A stretch of 64,000 bases of DNA from Psychrosphaera sp. B3R10 (GTDB lineage Bacteria; Pseudomonadota; Gammaproteobacteria; Enterobacterales; Alteromonadaceae), in assembly GCF_018861025.1 (NCBI RefSeq), contig NZ_JAHKQH010000036.1:24858-88857 (forward strand), read 5' to 3'. Position 1 is the first letter of the stretch; each line of letters begins with the position of its first letter. The position numbers and the translations under genes were made by a program. This document shows, one piece after another, positions 18,272-27,883 of this stretch. Below the pieces are notes generated by a model that ran no database searches, had not been told where the DNA came from, and worked only from the letters and a program-made list of their open reading frames with translations.

Positions 18272-19642
18272 TTAGTTCACCTGTTGCGAACGTTTGCCAT
18301 AAATAGCAATAACAACAAAGCACAATAACGGCAGCACAAATGACGCTTTAGTCGCCGAGAAACTGTCAAATATTGTGTTCATATCAATGATTGATGCCTG
18401 TGCCATTGGCAAGAAAGTCCCGCCGACAATAGCCATAATTAGTCCAGCGGCACCCAATTTGGCATCATCGCCAGTGTCTGTTAACGCGATACCGTATATA
18501 GTTGGAAACATCAGTGACATACAGGCGGATATTCCAACAAGGGCATAAACCCCTGCAACGCCATCTAAGAATATAGTTAATACGGTAAAGAACATGCCGC
18601 CGGCAGCCAGTAACATCAACAACTTACTTGGGTTAATGTACTTTAATAAAAAAGTACAAATAAAGCGGCTGAGACAAAATATGATCATCGCGTAAATATT
18701 CATCATTTGCGATTTTGCTTCAGCAGCTTGTTCTGTCATTCCTAGCTGGACAAACACTTCTGTGCCGTAGTGAATAATGAAAGTCCAACACATGATTTGC
18801 GCACCCACATAAAACATTTGTGCGATAACACCTTCACGATAATTTCGGTTTGCCAACAGGCGTTTAAAAGTACCTTTTAAATCAAGCCCTTCTGACACAG
18901 TTTCAGTACGCGGCATTTTTTTAATGGCGATAACAAAAAGGACCAACAATACGACTACACCAATCGCCAAATACGGATTACGAATTACCTCTAAGTCATT
19001 GGCCGTAATCGCAGATAGCTTATCCAGCGCAGCAGCTGAACCGTCTGCCGCGAGGGCCTGACGTTCTGCATCTGAAGCTGGGTTTAGTTTTTGAATGATA
19101 AACTGGGTGGCGACAAACATACCGAGTAATGAACCAACAGGATTAAACGCCTGGGCCAAATTGAGTCGTTGAGTTGCCGTTTCTTTTGGTCCCATTGATA
19201 AAATATATGGATTTGCACTCGTTTCCAAAAACGAAAGCCCACAAGTCATTACAAAAAAGGCCAATAAAAACGGCGCAAATGCCTGGGCACCAGCTGCCGG
19301 TATAAACAACAACGCACCCAACGCATAAAACCCTAATCCCATAAGCAAACCTGCTTTATAGGAGAATTTTTTTATAAAGATAGCAGCGGGAATGGCCATT
19401 ACGCCATAACCACCGTAAAACGCCACTTGCACCCAGGTACTTTGAGTTGTACTCATCTGCAATACTTTTGAAAAAGCTTTTACCAAAGGGTTCGTTATAT
19501 CATTTGCAAATCCCCACAAAGGAAAACACAAAGTGACAAGGATAAAACTAACAAGGTATACCTTTGGCACGACTTCTTTTGAAGATCTTTCACCACCCTG
19601 TTGAAGGTCAGCAGCGCTGTTTGCGGTATCTGTCGTATTCAT
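18272..19642 (-). CDS. fucP: FucP-type L-fucose:H+ symporter
   Basis: This 456-aa major facilitator superfamily protein has about 12 membrane helices. Motifs near the N-terminus (LCFPLWGFANDITNPLVKAF and QSTWVQVAFYGGYGVMAIPA) and LETSANPYILSMGP with NLAQAFNPVGSLLG match FucP. E. coli FucP imports L-fucose and, less well, L-galactose and D-arabinose. Its presence among fucose-oxidising enzymes gives the operon its substrate assignment. Confidence 0.92.
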   Translation of the reverse strand: MNTTDTANSAADLQQGGERSSKEVVPKVYLVSFILVTLCFPLWGFANDITNPLVKAFSKVLQMSTTQSTWVQVAFYGGYGVMAIPAAIFIKKFSYKAGLLMGLGFYALGALLFIPAAGAQAFAPFLLAFFVMTCGLSFLETSANPYILSMGPKETATQRLNLAQAFNPVGSLLGMFVATQFIIQKLNPASDAERQALAADGSAAALDKLSAITANDLEVIRNPYLAIGVVVLLVLFVIAIKKMPRTETVSEGLDLKGTFKRLLANRNYREGVIAQMFYVGAQIMCWTFIIHYGTEVFVQLGMTEQAAEAKSQMMNIYAMIIFCLSRFICTFLLKYINPSKLLMLLAAGGMFFTVLTIFLDGVAGVYALVGISACMSLMFPTIYGIALTDTGDDAKLGAAGLIMAIVGGTFLPMAQASIIDMNTIFDSFSATKASFVLPLLCFVVIAIYGKRSQQVN

Positions 19643-19689
19643 AATTGGCCTTATTTTATTATTTTTATTAGTACAAATTTATAAAACGT

Positions 19690-20472
19690 TTAGTTATTGA
19701 TCGTTACAAAACCACCATCAATTGGGAAATTACTGCCGGTGATGAAGGAAGCTTCATCTGAACATAAGTATTTTACTAATGCGCCGATTTCCTTTGGTGT
19801 GCCCATTCGACCAATCGGTTGTGTTTTTGATAATGTTTCAAACATTTCATCGACTTGGTCTGGGTAATTTTTTTCTAAGTAGCTGTCGACAAACGGTGTA
19901 TGTACTCGGGCTGGTGCAACGCTGTTACAGCGAATACCGTCATTAACGTAATCTTTAGCGATAGAATAAGTCATGGTCAACACCGCCCCTTTACTCATTG
20001 AATAAGCAAAACGGTCAGGGATACCAACACTAGAGGCGATTGATGCCATGTTAACGATAACACCTGATTGCTGCTTTTTCATATGGCCAACAACCGCTTG
20101 AGCACAGTTGTAAACCCCTTTAACATTGACACGGTAGACTTTATCAAGCTCATCTTCTGGCGTTTGTTCTAATGTACCAACAGAGCCAATTCCGGCATTA
20201 TTAACTAAAACGTCAATACGGCCGTGTTTGTCGGCAATATTATCAAAAGTCTCTTTTGTCAGTTGATGATTAGACACGTCCAGCGCAACTGCCTCGGCAT
20301 TACCACCTAGAGATTTGATCTCATCCACGGTTGTCTGCGCGGATTCTAACGATAGGTCAACCACAATGATGTACTGCTCCGCAGATGCTAATGCGATAGA
20401 GATAGCGTGACCGATGCCGCTGCCACCGCCCGTTACAATTGAAACTTTTTGCGTATTCATCTTAAATCCCAT
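19690..20472 (-). CDS. SDR-family dehydrogenase, likely 2-keto-3-deoxy-L-fuconate dehydrogenase
   Basis: This 260-aa short-chain dehydrogenase has the cofactor loop VTGGGSGIGHAIS, NNAGIGSVG, catalytic Ser in NMASIASSVG and YSMSKGAV (Tyr and Lys), and the C-terminal ITGSNFPIDGGF block. It probably oxidises 2-keto-3-deoxy-L-fuconate to the 2,4-diketo acid that the FAH hydrolase cleaves. An alternative is L-fucose dehydrogenase (FucX-like). ATG 20460 is an alternative start. It lies between the amidohydrolase and fucP. Confidence 0.88.
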   Translation of the reverse strand: MGFKMNTQKVSIVTGGGSGIGHAISIALASAEQYIIVVDLSLESAQTTVDEIKSLGGNAEAVALDVSNHQLTKETFDNIADKHGRIDVLVNNAGIGSVGTLEQTPEDELDKVYRVNVKGVYNCAQAVVGHMKKQQSGVIVNMASIASSVGIPDRFAYSMSKGAVLTMTYSIAKDYVNDGIRCNSVAPARVHTPFVDSYLEKNYPDQVDEMFETLSKTQPIGRMGTPKEIGALVKYLCSDEASFITGSNFPIDGGFVTINN

Positions 20473-20494
20473 GATTTCTATTTAATCGTTTTTG

Positions 20495-21352
20495 TTAACG
20501 ATTCAGTTGGTAAAATTCGTTTGCTGTACCGTACCAAAACCGTTCTTTTTCCTGTTCTGATAAGTCACTCACTAATGTTTGTGAAAGAGTCAGCCAGTCA
20601 GAGTAATTGCTTTTTAAATTCACCACTGGCCAATCACTGCCCCACATCATTCGGCTTGCACCAAATGTCTGATAGACATGATCAAAATAATGTTGGAAAT
20701 GAGCGCTGCTTTGTTGATCAGCATTCGCTTCGGTAGTTAATCCTGATACTTTGATATAAACATTGGTTAGCGGTTTAAACACCGCTAATTCATCTGCCCA
20801 TAATTGGAACTCATTTTCAGTGATATTGGGTTTCGCACAATGGTCGATCACAATTTTGAGTTTTGGGTGACGATTCGCAAGGGTATAAATTGTTTTCAAA
20901 TGTTCTGTTTTAACTAATGCATCAAAGCTCAAATCTAGGTTCACTAAACATTCAAACGTCGGATTAAAGGCTGGATTTAAAATCCATTCGACATCTTCAA
21001 TGTCTTGCAACATTGGCCGTACACCTTTAAAAAAAGGATTAACTGAAAGCTGCTTTAAACGTTCGACAACAATTTGACTTATTCCATCAAATTGAACCCA
21101 GCCAACGACACCAGACACCAGCTCATTTTCAGAGGCCAATTGCAAAAGAAAGTCCGTCTCTTCATCACTATCAGCCGCCTGCACTAAAACCGTATTGCTA
21201 GGTAAATTTTTTCCTGCAACTTGAATATAATCCGTCGGTAAAAAATCGCTATACAAATTCGATAACTCAGGCGTCAACCAGCTATAGTCGCCACGACTCA
21301 ACTGCCAAAAATGCTGATGGCTATCTATAATTTCAGCGCGGGCATCTGTCAT
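20495..21352 (-). CDS. Amidohydrolase-family lactonase, likely L-fuconolactonase
   Basis: This 285-aa protein belongs to the COG3618 amidohydrolases. It begins with IIDSHQHFWQLSRGDYSWL (HxH metal site) and contains VGWVQFDG, KIVIDHCAKPN (metal His) and MMWGSDWPVVNL (catalytic Asp). These enzymes open L-fucono-1,5-lactone to L-fuconate. Its start overlaps the stop of the aldo/keto reductase gene (TAATG), so the two are translated together. Confidence 0.88.
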   Translation of the reverse strand: MTDARAEIIDSHQHFWQLSRGDYSWLTPELSNLYSDFLPTDYIQVAGKNLPSNTVLVQAADSDEETDFLLQLASENELVSGVVGWVQFDGISQIVVERLKQLSVNPFFKGVRPMLQDIEDVEWILNPAFNPTFECLVNLDLSFDALVKTEHLKTIYTLANRHPKLKIVIDHCAKPNITENEFQLWADELAVFKPLTNVYIKVSGLTTEANADQQSSAHFQHYFDHVYQTFGASRMMWGSDWPVVNLKSNYSDWLTLSQTLVSDLSEQEKERFWYGTANEFYQLNR

Positions 21353-22389
21353 TAGTAAGCGTCTCTAGTTGGTAATGGCGCATCTTGTCGCAACAGCCCA
21401 TCATCTTTAAGCTGAGTCCAAAACGCCTTTGGAATATCGTAGTTAAACAACTCTATGGCTTGATCGACTCGTTTGGCACTGCCCAAACCAGGTATAACTG
21501 TCGAGACCGCAGAATGTCCTAGTGGAAATTGTAACGCCGCGGCGGCAAGTGGTACTTGAAACTGCGCGCAGATGTCTTCAATTTTATTAACTTTCGCCAC
21601 CACTTCAGCCGGCGCAGGTTCATAGTTGTAGTAAGGTGTAATCTTACTATTTTTAACACCTGTCGCTAAAATCCCCGAGTTATAGGGACCACCTAATATA
21701 ATGGATGCTCCGTGTTGCTCACATTGAGGTAAAAAAGTGTCTAACGCGTCTTGCTCAAGTAATGAATACCGACCGGCTAATAAGAAACAATCAAATTGAC
21801 CAATTCCCATAACCCGTTCGCAAATTTCGGTTTCATTTACACCTAGGCCAACGGCTTTAATTACACCTTGGGAACGAAGTTCATCCAGCGCTTTATAACC
21901 GCTAGAAGCTAGTTGTTGGTAATAATAAGGGTCTTGCTCACCGTGAGTATCTACGCCAATATCATGTACTAATAAAATATCAATTTGAGCCAAGCCTAAA
22001 CGCTGTAAACTATCTTCAAACGAACGCATTATGCCGTCGTAGGTATAGTCGTAGTGCGAGTCAAAAGGCATTGGGGTGTCAAAACCGTACCTAAGTTCTT
22101 TTACATTTGCTTTGTGATCAGGAGTTAAAATTCGGCCAACTTTGGTGGAAATTACATAGTCAGATTTAGGTAATGTTCTAAGCGCATCACCTAGTCTTCT
22201 TTCGCTTAAACCCAGTCCATATCTCGGTGCAGTATCATAAAGGTTAATCCCCGATGCTTTTGCTGCATCAAGGGTTTCTTGAGCTTCATTATCAGAAATA
22301 GCCTTGTATAAATTTCCAAGCGATGCCGCTCCAAAACCAAGTTCTGAAACTTCAAGACCTGTGTCACCAATTTGTCTGTTTTTAAACAT
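21352..22389 (-). CDS. Aldo/keto reductase, likely L-fucose (D-threo-aldose) 1-dehydrogenase
   Basis: This 345-aa TIM-barrel protein has the aldo/keto reductase sites LYDTAPRYGLGLSERRLGDAL (catalytic Asp, Tyr), YVISTKVGR (Lys), ILLVHDIGVDTHG (His) and AVSTVIPGLGSAKRVDQAI (cofactor). It is closest to the D-threo-aldose/L-fucose dehydrogenase group that oxidises L-fucose to its lactone. It follows the dehydratase gene and is coupled to the lactonase, the next step. Confidence 0.88.
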   Translation of the reverse strand: MFKNRQIGDTGLEVSELGFGAASLGNLYKAISDNEAQETLDAAKASGINLYDTAPRYGLGLSERRLGDALRTLPKSDYVISTKVGRILTPDHKANVKELRYGFDTPMPFDSHYDYTYDGIMRSFEDSLQRLGLAQIDILLVHDIGVDTHGEQDPYYYQQLASSGYKALDELRSQGVIKAVGLGVNETEICERVMGIGQFDCFLLAGRYSLLEQDALDTFLPQCEQHGASIILGGPYNSGILATGVKNSKITPYYNYEPAPAEVVAKVNKIEDICAQFQVPLAAAALQFPLGHSAVSTVIPGLGSAKRVDQAIELFNYDIPKAFWTQLKDDGLLRQDAPLPTRDAY

Positions 22390-22404
22390 CGATTTTCGAC
22401 TCCA

Positions 22405-23598
22405 CTATCTAATGGTAGGCAAGCAAGAAGGACCAATTCCTTCAAACTTTTTGTACGTTAACACAAATTCTTGGTGCCCTAACTCTTCAGATTTAGATTG
22501 TTTGCCTTGCGCTACTTCTTTCACCAATTGGTAAATTTCTTCACCAACTTGGTCAACGGTTGCTTCACCGTTGATGACTTTACCAGCGTTAATATCCATA
22601 TCCTCGGACAAATTTTCATAGGTTTCTGGATTAGCACAAACTTTAATAACAGGAGAAATTGCAGAACCGACAACAGAGCCTCGGCCTGTTGTAAATAAAA
22701 TGATATGGGATCCAGATGCGATCATTTCGACAATTTCTGCACTATCGACAATGTTTGGAAAACCAAACATCGGGTCGCCGTCAGGTACAACGTCCATTAA
22801 ATACAAACCACCTTGGGTTGGAATATCACCTGGCTTAATCAAACCATGTATTTTAGAGCTGCCCGATTTAGCGTACGCCCCCATCGATTTTTCTTCTTGA
22901 GTAGAAAGGCCACCTTCAGCATTGCCTGGTGCAAAACTGCCGTAGCCCATGCGGGTATAGTAATCTTCTGCTTTCTCGACGGATTTTATAATTTCAACAC
23001 CAAGCTCTGGCGTTATGGCTCGTTCAGCCATGATCTGTTCACAACCGATTAATTCACCAGTTTCTTCAAACATACAAATAGCATCATCTTCGATAAGCTT
23101 GTCAAAGCAACGACCAACCGCAGGATTTGCACCTATACCACTTGTTCCGTCAGAGCCACCACAAATAGTCCCGACAACAAGTTCATTCATGGCCATAGGC
23201 ACTAACTCAGTTTGATCCGCGATTTCACGAAGTCGGCTAACACTTGATAACCCAGCTTCAATGGTTTTCCTTGTGCCACCTGATTGCTGGATAACAAGTG
23301 TTTCTACTGGTCTGCCGCTTGCTTCGACAGTTTTGGCTAATTGCTCGCGGTTAAAGCCTTCACAACCTAAAGAAACAATAAGGACACCACCTACGTTCGG
23401 ATGACTGCACAAACCTTCCATTATTTTTAACGAATATTCATTTGGGTAACATCCAGGAAAGCCAATGAGTTGTACCTCATCATCAGTTGAGTCAGCAACG
23501 ACAGAACGAGCAACATGGTGCGCGCATTCCACTAGGTAAGTGACTAATATGACGTTACGAATACCTTTGCGGCCATCCGCTCTTAGATAACCTTTCAT
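22405..23598 (-). CDS. UxaA/altronate dehydratase family, C-terminal (catalytic) subunit
   Basis: This 397-aa protein matches the large C-terminal region of altronate/galactarate dehydratases: GYLRADGRKGIRNVILVTYL, IGFPGCYPN, VSLGCEGFN, VVGTICGGSDGTSGIGANPA (Cys and Gly-rich Fe site) and FTTGRGSVVGSAISPVIKVC. In this operon it probably dehydrates L-fuconate to 2-keto-3-deoxy-L-fuconate, a step done by an enolase-superfamily enzyme in Xanthomonas. Its ATG overlaps the stop of the N-terminal subunit gene by four bases. Campylobacter jejuni has a similar split pair in its fucose locus. Confidence 0.9.
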   Translation of the reverse strand: MKGYLRADGRKGIRNVILVTYLVECAHHVARSVVADSTDDEVQLIGFPGCYPNEYSLKIMEGLCSHPNVGGVLIVSLGCEGFNREQLAKTVEASGRPVETLVIQQSGGTRKTIEAGLSSVSRLREIADQTELVPMAMNELVVGTICGGSDGTSGIGANPAVGRCFDKLIEDDAICMFEETGELIGCEQIMAERAITPELGVEIIKSVEKAEDYYTRMGYGSFAPGNAEGGLSTQEEKSMGAYAKSGSSKIHGLIKPGDIPTQGGLYLMDVVPDGDPMFGFPNIVDSAEIVEMIASGSHIILFTTGRGSVVGSAISPVIKVCANPETYENLSEDMDINAGKVINGEATVDQVGEEIYQLVKEVAQGKQSKSEELGHQEFVLTYKKFEGIGPSCLPTIR

Positions 23599-23900
23599 GA
23601 CTCTTCCCCTGTTCGACTCTGGCGTGTGTGGCTAGCAATATAGTCACTTTTCATATTGTGCATATGGATGTGTTCGCCAAATACAATATCCTGTGTAGCG
23701 GATCCAATTGATACGCCGTATTTAATAATTTTGTCGCCTTTGCTTATCTCTGTTCTTGCGATTTTGTGGCCGACAGTGATATCGGTTGTCATAGCAACTT
23801 CGACTGTTTCTAAGGTCGTTAAACTGCCAGCAGCCAACTGCTTGCAACATACAAAAACATTGTCAGCTTGGTGCAGCAATACAAAATGTTTGTTTATCAT
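23595..23900 (-). CDS. UxaA family N-terminal SAF-domain subunit
   Basis: This 101-aa protein matches the small N-terminal SAF-like domain of altronate dehydratase: NVFVCCKQLAAGS, TVGHKIARTEISKGDKIIKYG, IGSATQDIVFGEHIHMHNM. In many bacteria it is fused to the catalytic part; here it is a separate gene coupled to it by an ATGA overlap. It is the first gene of the nine-gene fucose operon, so the operon promoter lies just beyond 23900. Confidence 0.88.
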   Translation of the reverse strand: MINKHFVLLHQADNVFVCCKQLAAGSLTTLETVEVAMTTDITVGHKIARTEISKGDKIIKYGVSIGSATQDIVFGEHIHMHNMKSDYIASHTRQSRTGEES

Positions 23901-24562
23901 TTTTACATCCTATTGAGATCATTAAGCCAAGCATTCGCCGAGGAACAACTATGACACTCGCAGCTAAACCTAATTTTTATGCGCATCGAAAAGCTATTTC
24001 CGGATATCGTGAATTTAAACAACATTCAAGCTCTTCGTCAATAAATTTGTGTATTTTTATATTTAACTCTACACATTTTATGTATAAAAATAGTCAAACA
24101 TCATAATCAATACGACCAAATAAGGTTTCAGATAGCCTTTTATTACCGGCTTAAAAGCGTTTCAAAATGGCCAATTTCGAAATTTCAAAATAGCTGATAC
24201 TTTGATAACAAAAGAACACCTTAAAAAACGTAAAAATGACTAAATGGCAGGCGATTTAAAAGCCAAGTTTGGGACGTCAAGATGTGAGCGAGCCCATCAC
24301 TTTATAAACCATCAATAAGGTAAATTTTATTGCTGTTATATGGTGATTGTGAGGTTATAGGAAAAACAGTCGCACCGGTGGGGTATACCAAGACGCGTTG
24401 TGAAAAGGTGAATATAAAAGAGTGTAGGACTTGCGACCATGTAAACTAGCATTAAGTTGTGCTTCCCTAACCCTATGCTATTACCTCCGGTGAATAATTT
24501 TTCCACCGAAGGTCAGGTTCCGTCTTTTGTGGTTTGGCTTATGCCGCTAAGTAACAGCTAAA
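23901..24562. other. Long intergenic region with the fucose operon promoter
   Basis: These 662 bases carry no supportable gene. The first 200 or so hold the minus-strand promoter region of the fucose operon. Words TTTTTATA and TATAAAAA near 24054 and 24084 are inverted about 30 bases apart but I cannot assign them. Near 24485-24513 an imperfect hairpin (ACCTCCGGTG / CACCGAAGGT) follows the end of the LRR-kinase gene without a T run. Confidence 0.5.
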
Positions 24563-25819
24563 CTAAGCGTTAACCATTTCACTGAGCTTTTGAAAGGATG
24601 CCGACGATTTATCCTTAACATCACAGATGCTAAGTAAGTCATCGATAAAGTGCATAAGTGCGCGGTATTCTATTTGTTTAACAAGAGCTTGCTGAGTTCC
24701 CGTCAACATGTGATACATGGTCGCAGCGCCAAAATCACCAACAATAATATTAGCCTCGTCATCAAATAACGAATTGTGAGCATAGAGATCACCATGGCAA
24801 ACTTGGTTTTGATGTAAGTGTTCAAAGACCTCTGTCATCTGTTCTACCATTTTATTTATCTTTGAAATTGGCAAACTCAGACCGGGGGCAAAATTGTCAC
24901 GAGTGCACGAATCAAAACACGGTGGCAAGCCTAGGTTATAAAAATTATCTGGGATTAATTCCATGATTAGCGCTAAATAGCCAGCTTCATTAACTTGGGC
25001 TAATGACTGAATAAGATTAGGATGATTACCTACTTTTAAACACGCTTGCAGTTCGTCTTGAGGATAACCATCGCTGGTCACTTCACCTTTAAATACTTTA
25101 ACTGCTACGTCTTCTGGAAACTGATTTTCTGGAAACTGATTTTGTGGTTTACGCCATTTAGCTTTTGAGATCACTCCCGAGGCTCCTTGCCCAAGCACTT
25201 GTTGCAGTTCAAAACTATCGAAACGAACCGTAGGCACATCTTGTATTTTAATGTTAACTTGGCAAAAAGGATTACCAGAAAATGCCAACCATGCCAATTT
25301 AGGCAAACCTAATAATTGCTCAGGGCATTCGGTAAGTTGATTAGCTGATATCCTGATAAGTTCGAGGTTGTGTAAATGGCGCATGCTTTGTGGCAAAGCT
25401 TTAAGCTGGTTCCCAGATAGTGCCAACTTTTGCAATCGTGGGCGATAACCTAACGACTCCGGTAATAACTCTATTTCGTTATCGGTCAAAATCAACCAAC
25501 GCAACTGTTCTGGTAAAGCCTGTTCTGGAACGTGTTTGATTTGGTTCGCTTTAAAGCCGATCATTTCAAGGTTTTTGCATTGACCTAACACCACCGGCAA
25601 ACTGGTAAATAAGTTATTAGAAGCAAATACAATTTTTAGCTTGTGCAATTGGCTAAACTCTGGCGGTAAACTGCTTAGGCGGTTTCCCGACAAATCTAAT
25701 ATCTCTAAACTATCCGCTAGGGTCAAAATTTCCATTGGAAATGAAGTTAAATCTTGTTGGATTTTTAGGTGCTGTGCGCCAACGAGTTCACCAGATTGAA
25801 GTTGAGATAGAGTATGCAA
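24563..25819 (-). CDS. Leucine-rich-repeat protein kinase
   Basis: This 418-aa soluble protein combines about seven LRR units (residues 35-190, pattern LxxLxLSGNxLxxLPxxxxxL) with a protein kinase domain from about residue 205. Kinase motifs are LGQGASGVISKA (glycine loop), DVAVKVFK (ATP lysine), HGDLYAHN (catalytic loop with HGD in place of HRD) and VGDFGAAT (DFG). The C-terminal lobe is short. The LRR part probably selects a partner and the kinase phosphorylates it on Ser/Thr. A five-residue unit NQFPE is repeated just before the ATP lysine. No membrane segment is present; the target is unknown. Confidence 0.88.
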   Translation of the reverse strand: MHTLSQLQSGELVGAQHLKIQQDLTSFPMEILTLADSLEILDLSGNRLSSLPPEFSQLHKLKIVFASNNLFTSLPVVLGQCKNLEMIGFKANQIKHVPEQALPEQLRWLILTDNEIELLPESLGYRPRLQKLALSGNQLKALPQSMRHLHNLELIRISANQLTECPEQLLGLPKLAWLAFSGNPFCQVNIKIQDVPTVRFDSFELQQVLGQGASGVISKAKWRKPQNQFPENQFPEDVAVKVFKGEVTSDGYPQDELQACLKVGNHPNLIQSLAQVNEAGYLALIMELIPDNFYNLGLPPCFDSCTRDNFAPGLSLPISKINKMVEQMTEVFEHLHQNQVCHGDLYAHNSLFDDEANIIVGDFGAATMYHMLTGTQQALVKQIEYRALMHFIDDLLSICDVKDKSSASFQKLSEMVNA

Positions 25820-26046
25820 AACAAAACGTCCAAATGTTGAAAAACAAATCGCGCGTAGTCTACAAGGTTTTGCCGAAAAAATCAGATGGCGTTACCGACT
25901 AATTGTGGAACGCCATCTCAAATTGATGTTGCCGCTTGGCCATTTTAAGTCTCTGTGATAAGCATTTACCAATGGCTCAGGGTAATATCGAGTAGGTGGA
26001 ACGATGAACAATTAGGCTTCATCGCCACACAAACCCGCATCTGAAT

Positions 26047-27726
26047 TTAGTCTAGTTTTGATTCCAACTCAGTTAATTTGGGCGCATTGGTAACATTTGT
26101 CTCGCCATTATTTTTAGTGGCTAAATCACCATACCAATAAGCGCCAACCGCATATCCCATTTCAACGTCTTTCCAGTGCCACACTTCCATATCTAAAGTA
26201 AGTGACTTAGAAAATGGCATAGTATCAAGTGAGCGAGTACGTGTTTCAACACTATAACCCTGCGTATTTCGTTCATTTGTCTCTTTGCGATTTAACTGAT
26301 TATAAACGTTACTCGCCGGTTGAGCATGGAATGGGTGTTGGTAAAAGTCGGTACTTATACCGCCCCACGAATACCCATAATAGTCTTCGGTACCCGTTCC
26401 AAAAATTGATGGGAATGTTTCGCCGTCAACATAGATTTTTTCATCGCCTTCACCCCACCAGCGGGCAATCGGATTCCAAATGGTCAACGTATCACCCACA
26501 TAAACCCCGCGGCCACTTAATTTAACGTAATTCCAGTCTGAGAACGGACGAGTGGCAACAGGATATTCGCCACGCCAGCTCGCATGAAAATAAAGTGAGC
26601 TGTCATCCCATTTACGATCAGTGACTTTAACCTGAAGTGTAAAATCGACAGGCTTATTGGACATATTTAAAATCGACACTTTAGCTGTTTTTTGGAATGG
26701 CATAACCCAACGAGTCGTTAACTTACCGGCTTTGGTGACCGTTCGATACCAACCTTCAAACGGGTTTAAGCCAACGCCAGTGCCAAAAAATTCACTAATT
26801 GGTGTATAGACCGTTTGTTGCCCATCAAATTCTATTTTTAAAACAACTGAACGTGTGATGTTTTTATCACTATAATCATTCAGTTTTAATGACAATTCGT
26901 TAATCGCCGACGAACCGGTATCGATATCTAACGATTTCTCCTCACCGTTGTTTAACGTCCCAGCGATTGCATTAACCTGACCTTCTACTGCTTTGTATGG
27001 TGCATTAAGTTGTTTTGCGACTTTTTCCATCAAAGGTATTGCTGCTGTAAACTCTGCCGCAGAATAACTTTCAACTTTAGCTGTTTTGTTATATTCACGA
27101 TAAGTCATTTGGTAAAAGAACGGGCGTTCCGAAACGGTAATTTTTAGACCTTTGGCATATGGAATTGGATAGAATGAAACCGCAGAACGAAGCGATTCAT
27201 GCGCAAGTGGGAAGGGTATGGCGCCTTTACCATTTAACAACTCAAACATGTTGCCTTCTAGCACAGGCTCTTTTGCGCCATCTATATAAAAGCGAATGAT
27301 CGAATTGGTCGTTGCTTTTTTATCATTTTTCCACGGCATCCAAGTACGCACTAAAGCCCCCGGACCTTTTGCATCCATTAAGACCCATTCATTACCATTT
27401 GCTGTTTCTTCAATTCTAATAAAGTTTTTATCTTTTTTATTACTGTTAAAATCATGATTTAAAAACCATGTTTCTGGATTTTGTGGATCGTCAGACGCCC
27501 TGTTGTAACTAGACTCTTGCTTTAGCCTAAATTCTGCGTCTGGATAATGCGTAATCAAATCCCGGTCAATCATTTCTGTTAAAAGCGACTTTACCGAAAT
27601 AAGTCTTGCGCCCCTGTCCTCACCGCTGCTGGTTTTTCCTGACTCCGAATTGTGGGTTAAATTAATAACACTAAGGGCAAGAACCCCTAATAAAACGACA
27701 ATTACGAAATATCTTAACTTTGGCAT
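26047..27726 (-). CDS. DUF2961/GH172-type glycoside hydrolase, exported
   Basis: This 559-aa protein has an N-terminal hydrophobic segment (residues 5-25, signal peptide or anchor). It then shows the DUF2961 jelly-roll features: GPGALVRTWMPW, IIRFYIDG, ARWWGEGDEKIYVDGE and FGTGTEDYYGYSWGG, the Glu-rich active site of GH172. Characterised GH172 enzymes act on difructose dianhydride or release D-arabinofuranose. Here the natural substrate is unknown. It is the last gene, on the minus strand, of a polysaccharide locus and lies next to the L-fucose operon. Confidence 0.85.
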   Translation of the reverse strand: MPKLRYFVIVVLLGVLALSVINLTHNSESGKTSSGEDRGARLISVKSLLTEMIDRDLITHYPDAEFRLKQESSYNRASDDPQNPETWFLNHDFNSNKKDKNFIRIEETANGNEWVLMDAKGPGALVRTWMPWKNDKKATTNSIIRFYIDGAKEPVLEGNMFELLNGKGAIPFPLAHESLRSAVSFYPIPYAKGLKITVSERPFFYQMTYREYNKTAKVESYSAAEFTAAIPLMEKVAKQLNAPYKAVEGQVNAIAGTLNNGEEKSLDIDTGSSAINELSLKLNDYSDKNITRSVVLKIEFDGQQTVYTPISEFFGTGVGLNPFEGWYRTVTKAGKLTTRWVMPFQKTAKVSILNMSNKPVDFTLQVKVTDRKWDDSSLYFHASWRGEYPVATRPFSDWNYVKLSGRGVYVGDTLTIWNPIARWWGEGDEKIYVDGETFPSIFGTGTEDYYGYSWGGISTDFYQHPFHAQPASNVYNQLNRKETNERNTQGYSVETRTRSLDTMPFSKSLTLDMEVWHWKDVEMGYAVGAYWYGDLATKNNGETNVTNAPKLTELESKLD

Positions 27727-27883
27727 TATATTTACCTTATGAGTTACCGCTTATTTTCTACTAAAAACCGAACATTGCACGGGTAGAAACAATCTGATTT
27801 TGAAGCTGATAAATGACTATTTTTAAATTTGTAGAAGCTAGGCCAACTGAATAAACGTCAGTGATTCAAAGCTTCTACTTAGA

